A DNA stretch of 64,000 nt from Deltaproteobacteria bacterium (lineage in GTDB: Bacteria; Myxococcota; Kuafuiibacteriia; Kuafuiibacteriales; Kuafuiibacteriaceae): contig JACKEN010000018.1 in the NCBI GenBank assembly GCA_020632995.1, forward strand, positions 39,677 through 103,676, read 5' to 3'. Positions 16,065 to 24,072 of the stretch are shown here, piece by piece. The translations under genes and the position numbers were made by a program. The notes beneath the pieces were generated by a model that made no database searches, was not told where the DNA came from, and worked only from the letters and a program-made list of their open reading frames with translations. The stretch's first letter is position 1. Every line of letters starts with the position of its first letter.

Positions 16065-18401
16065 GTGAAGCGCGGTCCCGACCTCCAGATCAACCTCCGC
16101 CCCCCGGCGGACCTCCCCGAGGCGCTGCCGGTGCTCTGCATCCGGCAAGGCTTCTTGCTCCCCGGCATGGTGTCTCCCTTCACCATCGGCCGACCCAGCT
16201 CGCTCTCCGCCCTCGACGCGGCCCACGAGGGCTGGGTGCTGGTGGCCTTGCAGCGCGAGCCGGTGGCGGACCCGGCGCCGAGCGACCTGCTCCCTGTCGC
16301 CCTGATGGCCCGGGTGGTCCAGACCCTGGGGCGGCAAGGCAACATGCGGGCGGTGGCCATCCAGGGGGTGAGCCGGGTGTGGCTGCGGGAGGTGCTGTCG
16401 ACCGAGCCGCACTTCGTCGCGCGCTACGAGCACGTGGAAGAGGTGTGGCCGGACACCGCGGAGGCGGAGGGGGTGCGCCGCGCCCTGTTCGCCTCGGTGA
16501 GCCAGGTGATCGAGACCCTCGACGCCGACGCCCCCATCCGGGCCCTGAGCCAGCGGGTGGAGTCACCGTCGGTGCTCGCGGACCTCGCCGGTGCCCTGGT
16601 GGAGAGCGCGATCGAGTGGAAGCACGAGGTGCTCCTGACCATCGATCCGCTGGAGCGGGCGGAGCGGGTCATGGCGCAGCTCACTCGGGTGCACGAGGCG
16701 CTCGAGGCGCAGAAGCGCATCGAGAGCAAGGTGCGCACCGAGCTCGAGGGCAACCAGCGCGAGGTGATCCTGCGGAAGCAGCTCAAGGCGATCCAGGAGG
16801 AGCTGGGGGAGGGCGACGAGTCCTCCGACGTGGAGGTGCTGAAGCAACGCCTGGCCGAGCTGCCGCTCCCCGAGGAGGTCCGGAGCACCGTGAACCGCGA
16901 GGTGGGGCGCCTCGGCCGCATGCAGGGCGGGCCGGAGCGCAACGTGGCCATCGACTGGCTCCAGTGGATCGCGGATCTGCCCTGGGGCAAGACCACCGCC
17001 ACCGACCTCGACCTGGAGCTGTTGGAGCGGACCCTGGACGAGAGCCACTTCGGCCTCGACGACGTGAAGCGGCAGGTGCTCGAGCACCTCGCGGTGCGCA
17101 AGCTGGCTGGCAGCGGCCGGGCCGACGTGCTCCTGCTCCTCGGCCCGCCCGGGGTCGGCAAGACGTCGATCGCCACCGCGATCGCCGACGCCACCGGAAG
17201 GAAGCTCGTGCGGGTGGCCCTCGGCGGGATGCGGGACGAGGCCGAGCTCCGCGGGCACCGGCGCACCTACGTGGGCGCGCGGCCCGGGCGCCTGGCCGAG
17301 GGCATCCGGCGGGCCGGGGCCGCCGACCCGGTGGTGCTCCTCGACGAGGTGGACAAGCTCGGCCGCGGCTACCAGGGCGATCCGGGGGCGGCGCTCCTCG
17401 AGATCCTGGATCCGGAGCAGAACCACGCCTTCGTGGACCACTACCTCGAGGTGCCCTTCGACCTGTCGAAGGTGCTCTTCATCGCGACCGCCAACGATCT
17501 GTCGACCGTGCCCGGGCCGCTCAGGGACCGGCTCGAGATCCTCGAGATCGAGGGCTACACCCCGGACGACAAGGTCCGCATCGCCCGCGGCCACGTGCTG
17601 AAGAAGCTCGCCCAGAACGCGGGGGTGGCGGAGAGCGACGTGGTCCTCACCGACGCCGCGCTGCGCGCCGCGGTGGAGGGCTGGACCCGGGAGGCCGGGG
17701 TGCGCCAGCTCCAGCGTGCCCTCGGCAAGGTGTACCGCGCCGCGGCGGTGAAGAAGGCCAAGGGCGACCTGGCCGAGCCCCTGAAGGTCGATGCAGGTGA
17801 GCTCGAGCAATACCTGGGGCGCCGGAAGGTGAGGGAGGAGGTCCACGAGGCCACGGATCGGCCCGGCGTGGCCACCGGCCTCGCCTGGACCCCGATGGGG
17901 GGCGACGTGCTCTTCGTCGAGGCGTCCCGCACCCCGGGCAACGGGCGCCTCGTCCTCACCGGCCAGCTGGGCGACGTGATGAAGGAGTCGGCGCAAGCTG
18001 CCTTGACGTACGTGCGCGGCCTCGGCGGCGCCATCGGCGAGGGGGCGGGGGACCTGAAGGACACCGACGTGCACCTGCACGTCCCGGCCGGCGCCACGCC
18101 GAAGGACGGCCCCTCGGCCGGGGTCACCATGGCCACCGCGCTCGCCTCGCTCTTCACCGGGCGCAAGGTGAAAGGCGACGTGGCGATGACGGGCGAGATC
18201 ACCCTCCGCGGTCGCGTGCTGCCGGTCGGTGGCATCAAGTCCAAGGTGCTGGCCGCCCACGCCCGGGGCCTCACCACCGTCATCGTCCCGAAGGGCAACG
18301 GCCCCGACCTCGAGGACGTGCCGGAGTCGGTGCGGAGCAGCCTCCGCTTCGTGCTCGCGGCCGACCTCGAGACGGTGCTGGACGCGGCGCTGGAGAAGTG
18401 A
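16065..18401 (+). CDS. lon: ATP-dependent Lon protease
   Basis: The protein has 778 residues, close to the 784 of E. coli Lon, with all parts in order. An N-terminal substrate-recognition domain (VLCIRQGFLLPGMVSPFTIGR) is followed by a coiled-coil region (KAIQEELGEGDE). The AAA+ core has Walker A GPPGVGKTS (Lys ~366) and Walker B VVLLDEVDKL. The C-terminal protease domain has Ser ~684 in PKDGPSAGVTMATAL and Lys ~725 in PVGGIKSKVLAAH. It degrades misfolded and regulatory proteins in the cytoplasm. I chose GTG 16065 because the conserved N-domain follows at once. The gene is transcribed alone. Confidence 0.97.
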   Translation: MKRGPDLQINLRPPADLPEALPVLCIRQGFLLPGMVSPFTIGRPSSLSALDAAHEGWVLVALQREPVADPAPSDLLPVALMARVVQTLGRQGNMRAVAIQGVSRVWLREVLSTEPHFVARYEHVEEVWPDTAEAEGVRRALFASVSQVIETLDADAPIRALSQRVESPSVLADLAGALVESAIEWKHEVLLTIDPLERAERVMAQLTRVHEALEAQKRIESKVRTELEGNQREVILRKQLKAIQEELGEGDESSDVEVLKQRLAELPLPEEVRSTVNREVGRLGRMQGGPERNVAIDWLQWIADLPWGKTTATDLDLELLERTLDESHFGLDDVKRQVLEHLAVRKLAGSGRADVLLLLGPPGVGKTSIATAIADATGRKLVRVALGGMRDEAELRGHRRTYVGARPGRLAEGIRRAGAADPVVLLDEVDKLGRGYQGDPGAALLEILDPEQNHAFVDHYLEVPFDLSKVLFIATANDLSTVPGPLRDRLEILEIEGYTPDDKVRIARGHVLKKLAQNAGVAESDVVLTDAALRAAVEGWTREAGVRQLQRALGKVYRAAAVKKAKGDLAEPLKVDAGELEQYLGRRKVREEVHEATDRPGVATGLAWTPMGGDVLFVEASRTPGNGRLVLTGQLGDVMKESAQAALTYVRGLGGAIGEGAGDLKDTDVHLHVPAGATPKDGPSAGVTMATALASLFTGRKVKGDVAMTGEITLRGRVLPVGGIKSKVLAAHARGLTTVIVPKGNGPDLEDVPESVRSSLRFVLAADLETVLDAALEK

Positions 18402-18430
18402 CCGCGGCCCCCATGATGCGTGGTTGCGGC

Positions 18431-18441
18431 TGTGCTAGACC
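18431..18441 (+). promoter_or_regulatory. Extended -10-like box directly upstream of the Nudix gene
   Basis: TGTGCTAGACC ends 6 bp before the GTG start at 18448. An extended -10 here would place the transcription start on or next to the start codon, implying a leaderless mRNA. Very similar boxes occur upstream of other genes in the window (23440-23450 minus, 43943-43953 plus). No clear -35 is visible. Confidence 0.4.
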
Positions 18442-18447
18442 GGTAGG

Positions 18448-19335
18448 GTGAGCGAGCCGCGCCACGCAGCCACCGTGATCCTCACTCGGCCCGGCCCGCG
18501 GGGCCTCGAGATCGCGCTCCAGAAGCGCCACCGGGAGAGCCAGTTCATGGGGGGCGCCTACGTGTTCCCGGGGGGCAAGCTCGACCCCGAGGACTGCGAG
18601 CCCCGCGCCCTCGCCCGGCTCCCGGTCGGCGCGAAGGAGCGCTGCTTCGCGCGCTTCACCCCCACCCCGGGCACCAGCTTGACCCCCGAGGAGGCGGCGG
18701 GCCTGCACGTCGCCGCGTGCAGGGAGACCTTCGAAGAGGCGGGGGTGCTCCTGGCCCGCAAGGCGGGCGGCGCGCCCTTCGCGATCACCGAGCCAGCCCA
18801 GGAGGAGGCCCTCGCCCACGCCCGGCTCGAGATGGCGGCGGGGCGGCTCGGCTTCGCGGAGCTCCTCGAGGCGGAGGACCTGACCGTGGACCTGGACGGC
18901 CTGGTCTACTGGGCCCACTGGGTCACCCCCACCCGAGAGCGTCGCCGCTACGACACCCGCTTCTTCGTGGCCCACTTCCCGGCTGGCCAGGTGGCCACCG
19001 CCGACGACCAGGAGGCGGTGGACCTGCGCTGGTACCTGGCGAACGAGGCGCTGCTGGCCCACCAGGAGGGGCACATCTTCCTCCCGCCCCCGACGCAACG
19101 CAGCTTGCAGGAGCTCGCCGGCTACACCAGCCTGGACCAGGTGCGGGCCGAGGCGGCCCGCCGGCCGATCGGGGCGATCATGCCGAAGCTCACCGTGGTC
19201 GGCGATGCCTTCGCCATCCTCATGCCGTGGGATCCGGACTACGCGGCGGCCGAGGGCGGGGCGCTGCCAGGTGAGCCCCCGAAGGATCCACGGCCGGACC
19301 TGCCATCGCGGATCATGGTGCGCGGCGGGGTGTAG
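18448..19335 (+). CDS. Nudix hydrolase (NUDT19-like)
   Basis: The 295-residue protein opens with the Nudix fold (AATVILTRPGPRGLEIALQKRH, GGAYVFPGGKLD). A ~45-residue insertion precedes the Nudix box AACRETFEEAGVLL, an arrangement seen in NUDT19/RP2p-type CoA diphosphatases. It should hydrolyse a nucleoside diphosphate linked to another moiety; CoA esters are likely but not proven. The C-terminal part (HWVTPTRERRRYDTRFFVAHFP) also fits that subfamily. GTG 18448 lies 46 bp after lon. It converges on a small lipoprotein gene with only 7 bp between the stops. Confidence 0.88.
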   Translation: MSEPRHAATVILTRPGPRGLEIALQKRHRESQFMGGAYVFPGGKLDPEDCEPRALARLPVGAKERCFARFTPTPGTSLTPEEAAGLHVAACRETFEEAGVLLARKAGGAPFAITEPAQEEALAHARLEMAAGRLGFAELLEAEDLTVDLDGLVYWAHWVTPTRERRRYDTRFFVAHFPAGQVATADDQEAVDLRWYLANEALLAHQEGHIFLPPPTQRSLQELAGYTSLDQVRAEAARRPIGAIMPKLTVVGDAFAILMPWDPDYAAAEGGALPGEPPKDPRPDLPSRIMVRGGV

Positions 19336-19342
19336 CTGGTGC

Positions 19343-19864
19343 CTACTCGGCCGCCGCCTTCGCAGGCGGGCTTGCGAGCGCGGCGGTGCTGGTGCGGACG
19401 GAGAGGCGGTCCAGGACCCGCGTGATCGAGGCGCGGCATCCCGGGTCGCGCGTGCGTGCGGCGCCGAGGGCGGCCACCCCGGTCGATGGGTCCCGCGCCC
19501 CCTCCAGGGCCGAGGCCGCGTTCTCGTAGGCGATGCAGCGGCCGGCCCGCAGGGTGTCGTCGAGCGGGCCGGCGTCGGGGCGCATCAGGGTGTCGGCCAC
19601 CGCGAGGAAGTCGCGCGCCGCGTCGTCGTAGGCGCCGATCGAGAACGCGGTGGTGGCGGTGCGCCACTGGCCCACCGCCACCCCGTACTCGGCCGGGGCG
19701 GGTGGCACCTCGGGGAGCACGGGCAGGCCCTGGCTCCAGCGCAGGGCGAGGTCCTCGCGCACCACCAGCCCCGCGTCCGGTGGGGGGCTCGACTCCAGGA
19801 CCGAACAGGCGACCACCGAGAGCGCGAGGGCCATGGCTGCGAACCTGACATTCCTGAGGGGCAA
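19343..19864 (-). CDS. Small secreted lipoprotein, unknown function
   Basis: The product is about 170 residues with a lipoprotein signal (FAAMALALSVVACS) followed by a soluble helical part containing AYDDAARDFLAVADTL and ALEGARDPSTGVAALGAARTRDPGC, which resembles TPR-like helices. I chose TTG 19864 because it adds a positively charged n-region (RNVR). ATG at 19834 is the alternative but leaves no charge before the hydrophobic core. It is divergent from the MBL-like gene. No family is recognisable. Confidence 0.6.
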   Translation of the reverse strand: MPLRNVRFAAMALALSVVACSVLESSPPPDAGLVVREDLALRWSQGLPVLPEVPPAPAEYGVAVGQWRTATTAFSIGAYDDAARDFLAVADTLMRPDAGPLDDTLRAGRCIAYENAASALEGARDPSTGVAALGAARTRDPGCRASITRVLDRLSVRTSTAALASPPAKAAAE

Positions 19865-19954
19865 GACGTCAGCATGTTGCCCGGCATCGGGGCGCAGGGG
19901 AAGGAGCCCGAGTCGCATCCGCACCCCGGCCCCTCCTTCTGGTAGGAGTGCGGC

Positions 19955-20707
19955 ATGGACAAGGTGGTGCGGATCTCGGACGGCTTCTGGAACATCCGCG
20001 GGTCGTTCCGCGTGTTCGGGCTGCTCGACATCGGGACCCAGGCCTCGCTGGTGCGCCTCGCGCGCGGTGGCTTCGTGCTCCTCGACAGCTACACCCTCAC
20101 CGGGGCGGTGGAGGCGGACGTGCGGCGCCTGACCGGGGGCGGCGGGCAGCTCGAGGCGATCATCAACCTCCACCCCTTCCACACCGTGCACGTCGAGGCC
20201 GCGGCGCGGGCGTTCCCGAACGCCAAGCTGTACGGCACTGGCCGGCACGCCTCGAGGTTCCCCGCACTCGCCTGGCAGCCCGAGCGCACCGAGACAGAGG
20301 CCTTCGCCGCGCTCTTCGCCGACGACTTCGACTTCACCGTCCCCCCTGGCGTCGACTTCGTCCCCTCGAACGAGAACCTGCACTTCGCGTCGGTGCTCGC
20401 CATCCACAAGGCGTCACGCACGCTGCACGTCGACGACACCTTGAGCTGGCTGCCGATCCCCTTCGCGGGCCGGGTGGGCTTTCACCCCTCGCTCGGCCAG
20501 GTCCTCCAGCGCCGCGCGGGCGCGGTCGCGGAGTTTCGCGCGTGGGCAGAGGGGCTGATCGAGCGCGCGGCCGAGATCGAGCACCTGTGCACCGCCCACG
20601 CTCGCCTCGCGAAGGTTCGGGGCGCGGCCGCGATACAAGCCGAGCTGCGGAGCGCCTACGCGCGCGTCGAGGCGACGCTCGAGGCGCACGAGGCCCGCTA
20701 CGGCTGA
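19955..20707 (+). CDS. MBL-fold-like hydrolase or related protein
   Basis: The 250-residue protein follows the strand order of metallo-beta-lactamase-fold proteins: an N-terminal FWNIRGSFRVFGLLDIGTQASLVRL, then GGFVLLDSYTLTGAVEADVRRL, a histidine-bearing AIINLHPFHTVHVEAA, and a later TLHVDDTLSWLPIPF. The canonical HxHxDH signature is not intact (LHPFHTVH instead), so metal binding and activity are uncertain. The C-terminal third is helical. It starts with ATG 19955 and is followed 46 bp later by the penicillin-acylase homologue, perhaps in one operon. Confidence 0.65.
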   Translation: MDKVVRISDGFWNIRGSFRVFGLLDIGTQASLVRLARGGFVLLDSYTLTGAVEADVRRLTGGGGQLEAIINLHPFHTVHVEAAARAFPNAKLYGTGRHASRFPALAWQPERTETEAFAALFADDFDFTVPPGVDFVPSNENLHFASVLAIHKASRTLHVDDTLSWLPIPFAGRVGFHPSLGQVLQRRAGAVAEFRAWAEGLIERAAEIEHLCTAHARLAKVRGAAAIQAELRSAYARVEATLEAHEARYG

Positions 20708-20753
20708 CCTTGCGGGCGTGCTCGGGGCGCGGTAGCACGGCGCTCGAGGTCTG

Positions 20754-22880
20754 GTGATGCAAGTCCGCTTGACGATGGACGCCACGGGGATCCCCGGTCT
20801 GGTGGCGGAGGACGACGTCGCGGCGCTCTTCGGCCTCGGGGTGCTCCACGGGCAGCACCGGCCGCTGCAGGCCCTCTTGCTCCCCACCGCCGGCACCGGC
20901 CGCCTGCAGGAGCGCCTGCTCCCGCTCCCCGCGATGGCCCACCTCGACGCGGTGGCCCACCGGTTGAGCCTGCCCGCCCGGGGGCGGGCGGCGGCGGCGG
21001 CGCTGTCGCCGTTCACCCGCGCGCGGGTGGACGCCTACCTGGCCGGGCTCCGGCAAGGCCGCCTGCGTGCCCGGCCCGCCCGGCTCGAGGCGATGCTCCT
21101 CGCCGGCCTCGAGGTGCCCGACGCGGCGGCGATGGCCTCCGGCTTCATACTCTCGTCGTACCTTGGCCTGGCCGAGGGGCAGGAGCGGATGGAGCGGGTG
21201 CTGGTAGAGGCGGTGACCCGAGGCGCGGATCCCGCCCTCCTCGAGGCGATGTTCGACCCCCACCTCGAGGGGTGGCGGCCCGAGGTGCTCGCGGGCCTCG
21301 GCCACCGCCGCCCGGGGCCGGGGTTCGCGGCACGGCCGCTCGCCGCGGTCGGCGGCAGCAACGCCTGGGCGGTGGGCCCGGGGCGCTCCGCCTCGGGGGC
21401 GCCGCTCTTGGCCGGGGATCCGCACCTGCAGGTGAACCAGCTCCCGGCCCTCTTCTTCGAGGTGCGGGCGCGGGTGGGCGACGACTACTGGTTCGGGGCG
21501 ACCATCCCCGGGCTCCCGGGCCTCGCGGTGGGTCGGAACCGGAACGTGGCGTGGAGCGGCACGTTCTCGGTCGCCGACAACGTGGACCTGTTCGTCGAGA
21601 CCCTCTCCGGCGGCGCGGCCCACGGCGCCGACGGCCCCGAGCCGATCACCCTGCGCGCGGTCGAGGTGCCCCGCCGGGGCCTGCCCCCGGTGCGCCTACG
21701 CTTCGCCGAGACCCCCCGCGGGGTGCTCGAGGGCGGGGCCCACGACGGCCCAGCCCTCAGCGTGGCCTGGTCGGGGGGCGAGGGGGCGGCGGAGGCGATG
21801 CAGGCTTACTTGCGGCTCCCCTACGCCCGCTCGGCCGAGGAGGCCGACCGGATCCTGGACGGTGCCCACATGTTGAGCCTGCACTTCGTCCTCGCCGACC
21901 GCGGCGGAGCGGTGCGCTACCGCCAGGTGGGCCGGGTGCCGCGGCGCACCCCGGGCTGGTCCGGCCTCTACCCCGGCGCCCCCGAGGGCCCGGGCTGGCT
22001 GGGGATCACCGGAGCCGAGGGCCTCCCCGGCTTCGAGGCGGACGTGGTGGTGTCGGCGAACGAGGCCCGCCCAGGTAGAGACGGCGCCACCCTCTCGACC
22101 CTGGCCCAGCCCGAGTACCGCCGCCAGCGCATCCGCAACCTGCTGGACGCCCACCCGCGGCACGACGTGGCGTCGATGCAGGCCATCCAGCGGGACCTGT
22201 GGTCGGGGCAGGCCGACCTGCTCCGACCGGTGCTGCAAGCGGCCTTGCCCGCCGGGCCCCTCGCGGACGCGCTGGCCGGCTGGGACGGGCGGTACGCGGT
22301 GGATCGTCGCGGGGCCCACGCCTTCGAGATCGCCCTGAGGGCCGCCCGCTCCGCCCTCGCCGAGGACCTGGGGGGCGGCTGGTTCGAGGCGCTCCTCCAG
22401 CACAGCGAGGTGCCGGTCTGGTGGTGCGAGGCCCTGGACCGCGCGGTGGCCGCGGCTGCGCATTGGCCTCAGGCGAGGCGGGCCCGCCTCGCCGCCCGCC
22501 TCGCCGACGTCGCCGCGATACACCCCGCCCCCTGGGGCGAGGTCCAGCGCCTCACCCTCCCGCACCTCGCCTTGGGCGGCCTGGGCGACGTCCTGGCCTA
22601 CGACCGCGGCCCCTTCCCACTCCCCGGCTCGGTGGCCACCGTGTCCCAGGGCAACATCGTCCGCCTCGGCGAGGCCGAGGTGGCGGTGGCCCCCGCCTAC
22701 CGCTTCGTCACCGACCTCGCCGACGACCACGCGCAGGCCAGCCTGCCGGGTGGGGTCGATGGCGCCCCCGGCCGCCCAGGCTACGACCAGTGGCTGCAGG
22801 CCTACCTGCGGGGCGAGTACCACCGCCTGGCCCCGCCCACCGACGACGAGCCGGGTGAGGTGGTGACCGCGGGCGGATGA
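20754..22880 (+). CDS. Penicillin acylase family (Ntn-hydrolase) protein
   Basis: The 708-residue protein has the penicillin-amidase layout: an alpha-chain-like start (LFGLGVLHGQHRPLQ), a spacer, and the autoproteolytic site GGSNAWAV. The serine near residue 202 would become the N-terminal nucleophile of the beta chain. Downstream are LLAGDPHLQ, the asparagine region RNRNVAWSGT, and a C-terminal domain. Family members cleave amides of penicillins, acyl-homoserine lactones or peptides; the substrate here is unknown. Most homologues are periplasmic, but this one lacks a signal peptide and starts directly in the alpha chain (GTG 20754, followed by ATG). Seven iterated dyads lie within it. Confidence 0.9.
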   Translation: MMQVRLTMDATGIPGLVAEDDVAALFGLGVLHGQHRPLQALLLPTAGTGRLQERLLPLPAMAHLDAVAHRLSLPARGRAAAAALSPFTRARVDAYLAGLRQGRLRARPARLEAMLLAGLEVPDAAAMASGFILSSYLGLAEGQERMERVLVEAVTRGADPALLEAMFDPHLEGWRPEVLAGLGHRRPGPGFAARPLAAVGGSNAWAVGPGRSASGAPLLAGDPHLQVNQLPALFFEVRARVGDDYWFGATIPGLPGLAVGRNRNVAWSGTFSVADNVDLFVETLSGGAAHGADGPEPITLRAVEVPRRGLPPVRLRFAETPRGVLEGGAHDGPALSVAWSGGEGAAEAMQAYLRLPYARSAEEADRILDGAHMLSLHFVLADRGGAVRYRQVGRVPRRTPGWSGLYPGAPEGPGWLGITGAEGLPGFEADVVVSANEARPGRDGATLSTLAQPEYRRQRIRNLLDAHPRHDVASMQAIQRDLWSGQADLLRPVLQAALPAGPLADALAGWDGRYAVDRRGAHAFEIALRAARSALAEDLGGGWFEALLQHSEVPVWWCEALDRAVAAAAHWPQARRARLAARLADVAAIHPAPWGEVQRLTLPHLALGGLGDVLAYDRGPFPLPGSVATVSQGNIVRLGEAEVAVAPAYRFVTDLADDHAQASLPGGVDGAPGRPGYDQWLQAYLRGEYHRLAPPTDDEPGEVVTAGG

Positions 22881-22886
22881 GCTCGG

Positions 22887-23408
22887 CTACTCGCAGGGGC
22901 CGGGGTGTTGGTAGGGCTGGGTGGGGAGGCCCTCGTAGGTGAGGCCGTCGCAACCGCAGTAGGTGAGCTGGCAACCCGGGGTCCGCATGCAGAGGCCGGA
23001 GGCGAGGAACCCCTCCCGATCGCAGGTGCTGCAGCACAGGCCTTTGGGTTCCTCGCAGCCCGGCTCGAGGAAGCAGTGCGGGCAGCCGACGCTGTCCGGC
23101 GTGCAGTACGGGTAGGTGGGGTTGGCCGCCATCGCCCTCATCACCGTGTCGGGAGGCGTGTCCTGGCCGTCGGTTGCGGTGCCGTCCTCGTTCGCCACGC
23201 AGCTCTGGTAGGTGAGGCCGGTGCCACAGACCGCGCCGCGCGCGCAGCGCACGTCGATGCGTGACACCTGGCCCTGCTCGTCCAACGACAGGGCGAAGCC
23301 GGTGCAGTAGGTGATCTCGAACCCGCCATCGAGCAGCCCCGAGGTCTCCTCCTCACACCCGGCAGCCAATGCGGTGGCTACCAACGCAAGCGCGACTGCG
23401 GATCTCAT
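22887..23408 (-). CDS. Cysteine-rich secreted lipoprotein
   Basis: The 173-residue protein starts with a lipoprotein signal (MRSAVALALVATALAAGC). The mature part is unusually rich in cysteine (about 17-18), with CPHC, CCSTC and a CGCDGLTYEG segment that resembles the end of Kazal-type inhibitor domains. Many disulfides imply an exported, oxidised protein, possibly a protease inhibitor; that role is inference. The ATG at 23408 is the natural signal start. It ends 7 bp from the stop of the convergent penicillin-acylase gene. Confidence 0.75.
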   Translation of the reverse strand: MRSAVALALVATALAAGCEEETSGLLDGGFEITYCTGFALSLDEQGQVSRIDVRCARGAVCGTGLTYQSCVANEDGTATDGQDTPPDTVMRAMAANPTYPYCTPDSVGCPHCFLEPGCEEPKGLCCSTCDREGFLASGLCMRTPGCQLTYCGCDGLTYEGLPTQPYQHPGPCE

Positions 23409-23439
23409 AGGGGCTGCACCAGCAGGCCGTCGCCCAGGT

Positions 23440-23450
23440 ACTCTAGCACA
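23440..23450 (-). promoter_or_regulatory. Extended -10-like box for the cysteine-rich lipoprotein gene
   Basis: Read on the minus strand, TGTGCTAGAGT lies about 32 bp upstream of the ATG at 23408. It matches the boxes seen before the Nudix gene and the lipoprotein gene at 43971. The spacing suits a normal short leader. Confidence 0.4.
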
Positions 23451-23759
23451 CCCTCGAGGTGCCGAACTTTGAGCACAGACAGACATGGTGGGACCCAAAA
23501 TCCCATACCGCAGCTCGATAGCGCCTGGCGTGGGCAAAGCGCCATTACCCAAATGGGGCGAATCGCCCGGGGAACTTTCCGCACCGTCAAACAGCTTCTT
23601 CGCCCGAGGTGCGGCCTGGCGACAGCTCCTCCGGGCGTCGTCTCGAGCACCGCGAGACGACCTGTGGGACGACGCAACGCAATCCGACCTGCGTCGAGGC
23701 AGACCGCCGCGCGGCGAGGAGCGCAGACGCTCGCGGCGCGTGAGAGGGCCGATCACCAG

Positions 23760-24060
23760 CGCCGACCCTTGGGCCCCCAGGAGGCCCGGAGCGAAGATGC
23801 GAGCGGAGCGTCGGGGTCCGAGGTCTTCCCCCGGAGGGGGACCGTTGGGATGGCATCACGGTCGCTCGAAGCGCCGGCGGCCAGGGTCCCAACAAGGCGG
23901 AACCACCCCCGCCCGCAGCCAAGGCGCCCCCTAACGCCGGTCCCCCGGAGAGGGGAAGGCCTCGGACCCCGGAAGCGGAGCGGCGCCCCACCTCCGCCCC
24001 CCCTCCGCCCCACCTCCGCCCCACCTCCGCCCCACCTCCGCCCCACCGCGCCCGACCAGG
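23760..24060 (-). repeat. Single inverted copy of the structured repeat, with an 11-bp tandem tail
   Basis: Read on the minus strand this is the same element as at 12.5 and 60.7 kb. It runs from GAGGCCTTCCCC through CCGGCGTTAGGGGGCGCC, a diverged TTCGAGCG middle, and ends at GAAGACCTCGGACCCC. It starts about 15-130 bp beyond the stop of the minus-strand gene at 24073, in that gene's orientation. The first part, 23986-24049, is a near-perfect tandem repeat of CCCCACCTCCG (about five to six copies, plus-strand reading). In the gene-free stretch 23409-23760 I see only a promoter-like box and one copy of the 14-bp dyad (23679). Confidence 0.85.
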
Positions 24061-24072
24061 CGAAGCGCAGGC

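Noticed and set aside
17993..18006. Near-matches ending in TTGA (17993, 20759, 27609, 42812, 56022, 57343)
   Set aside because: One base short of the motif; possibly decayed sites, but not counted so that the tally stays strict.
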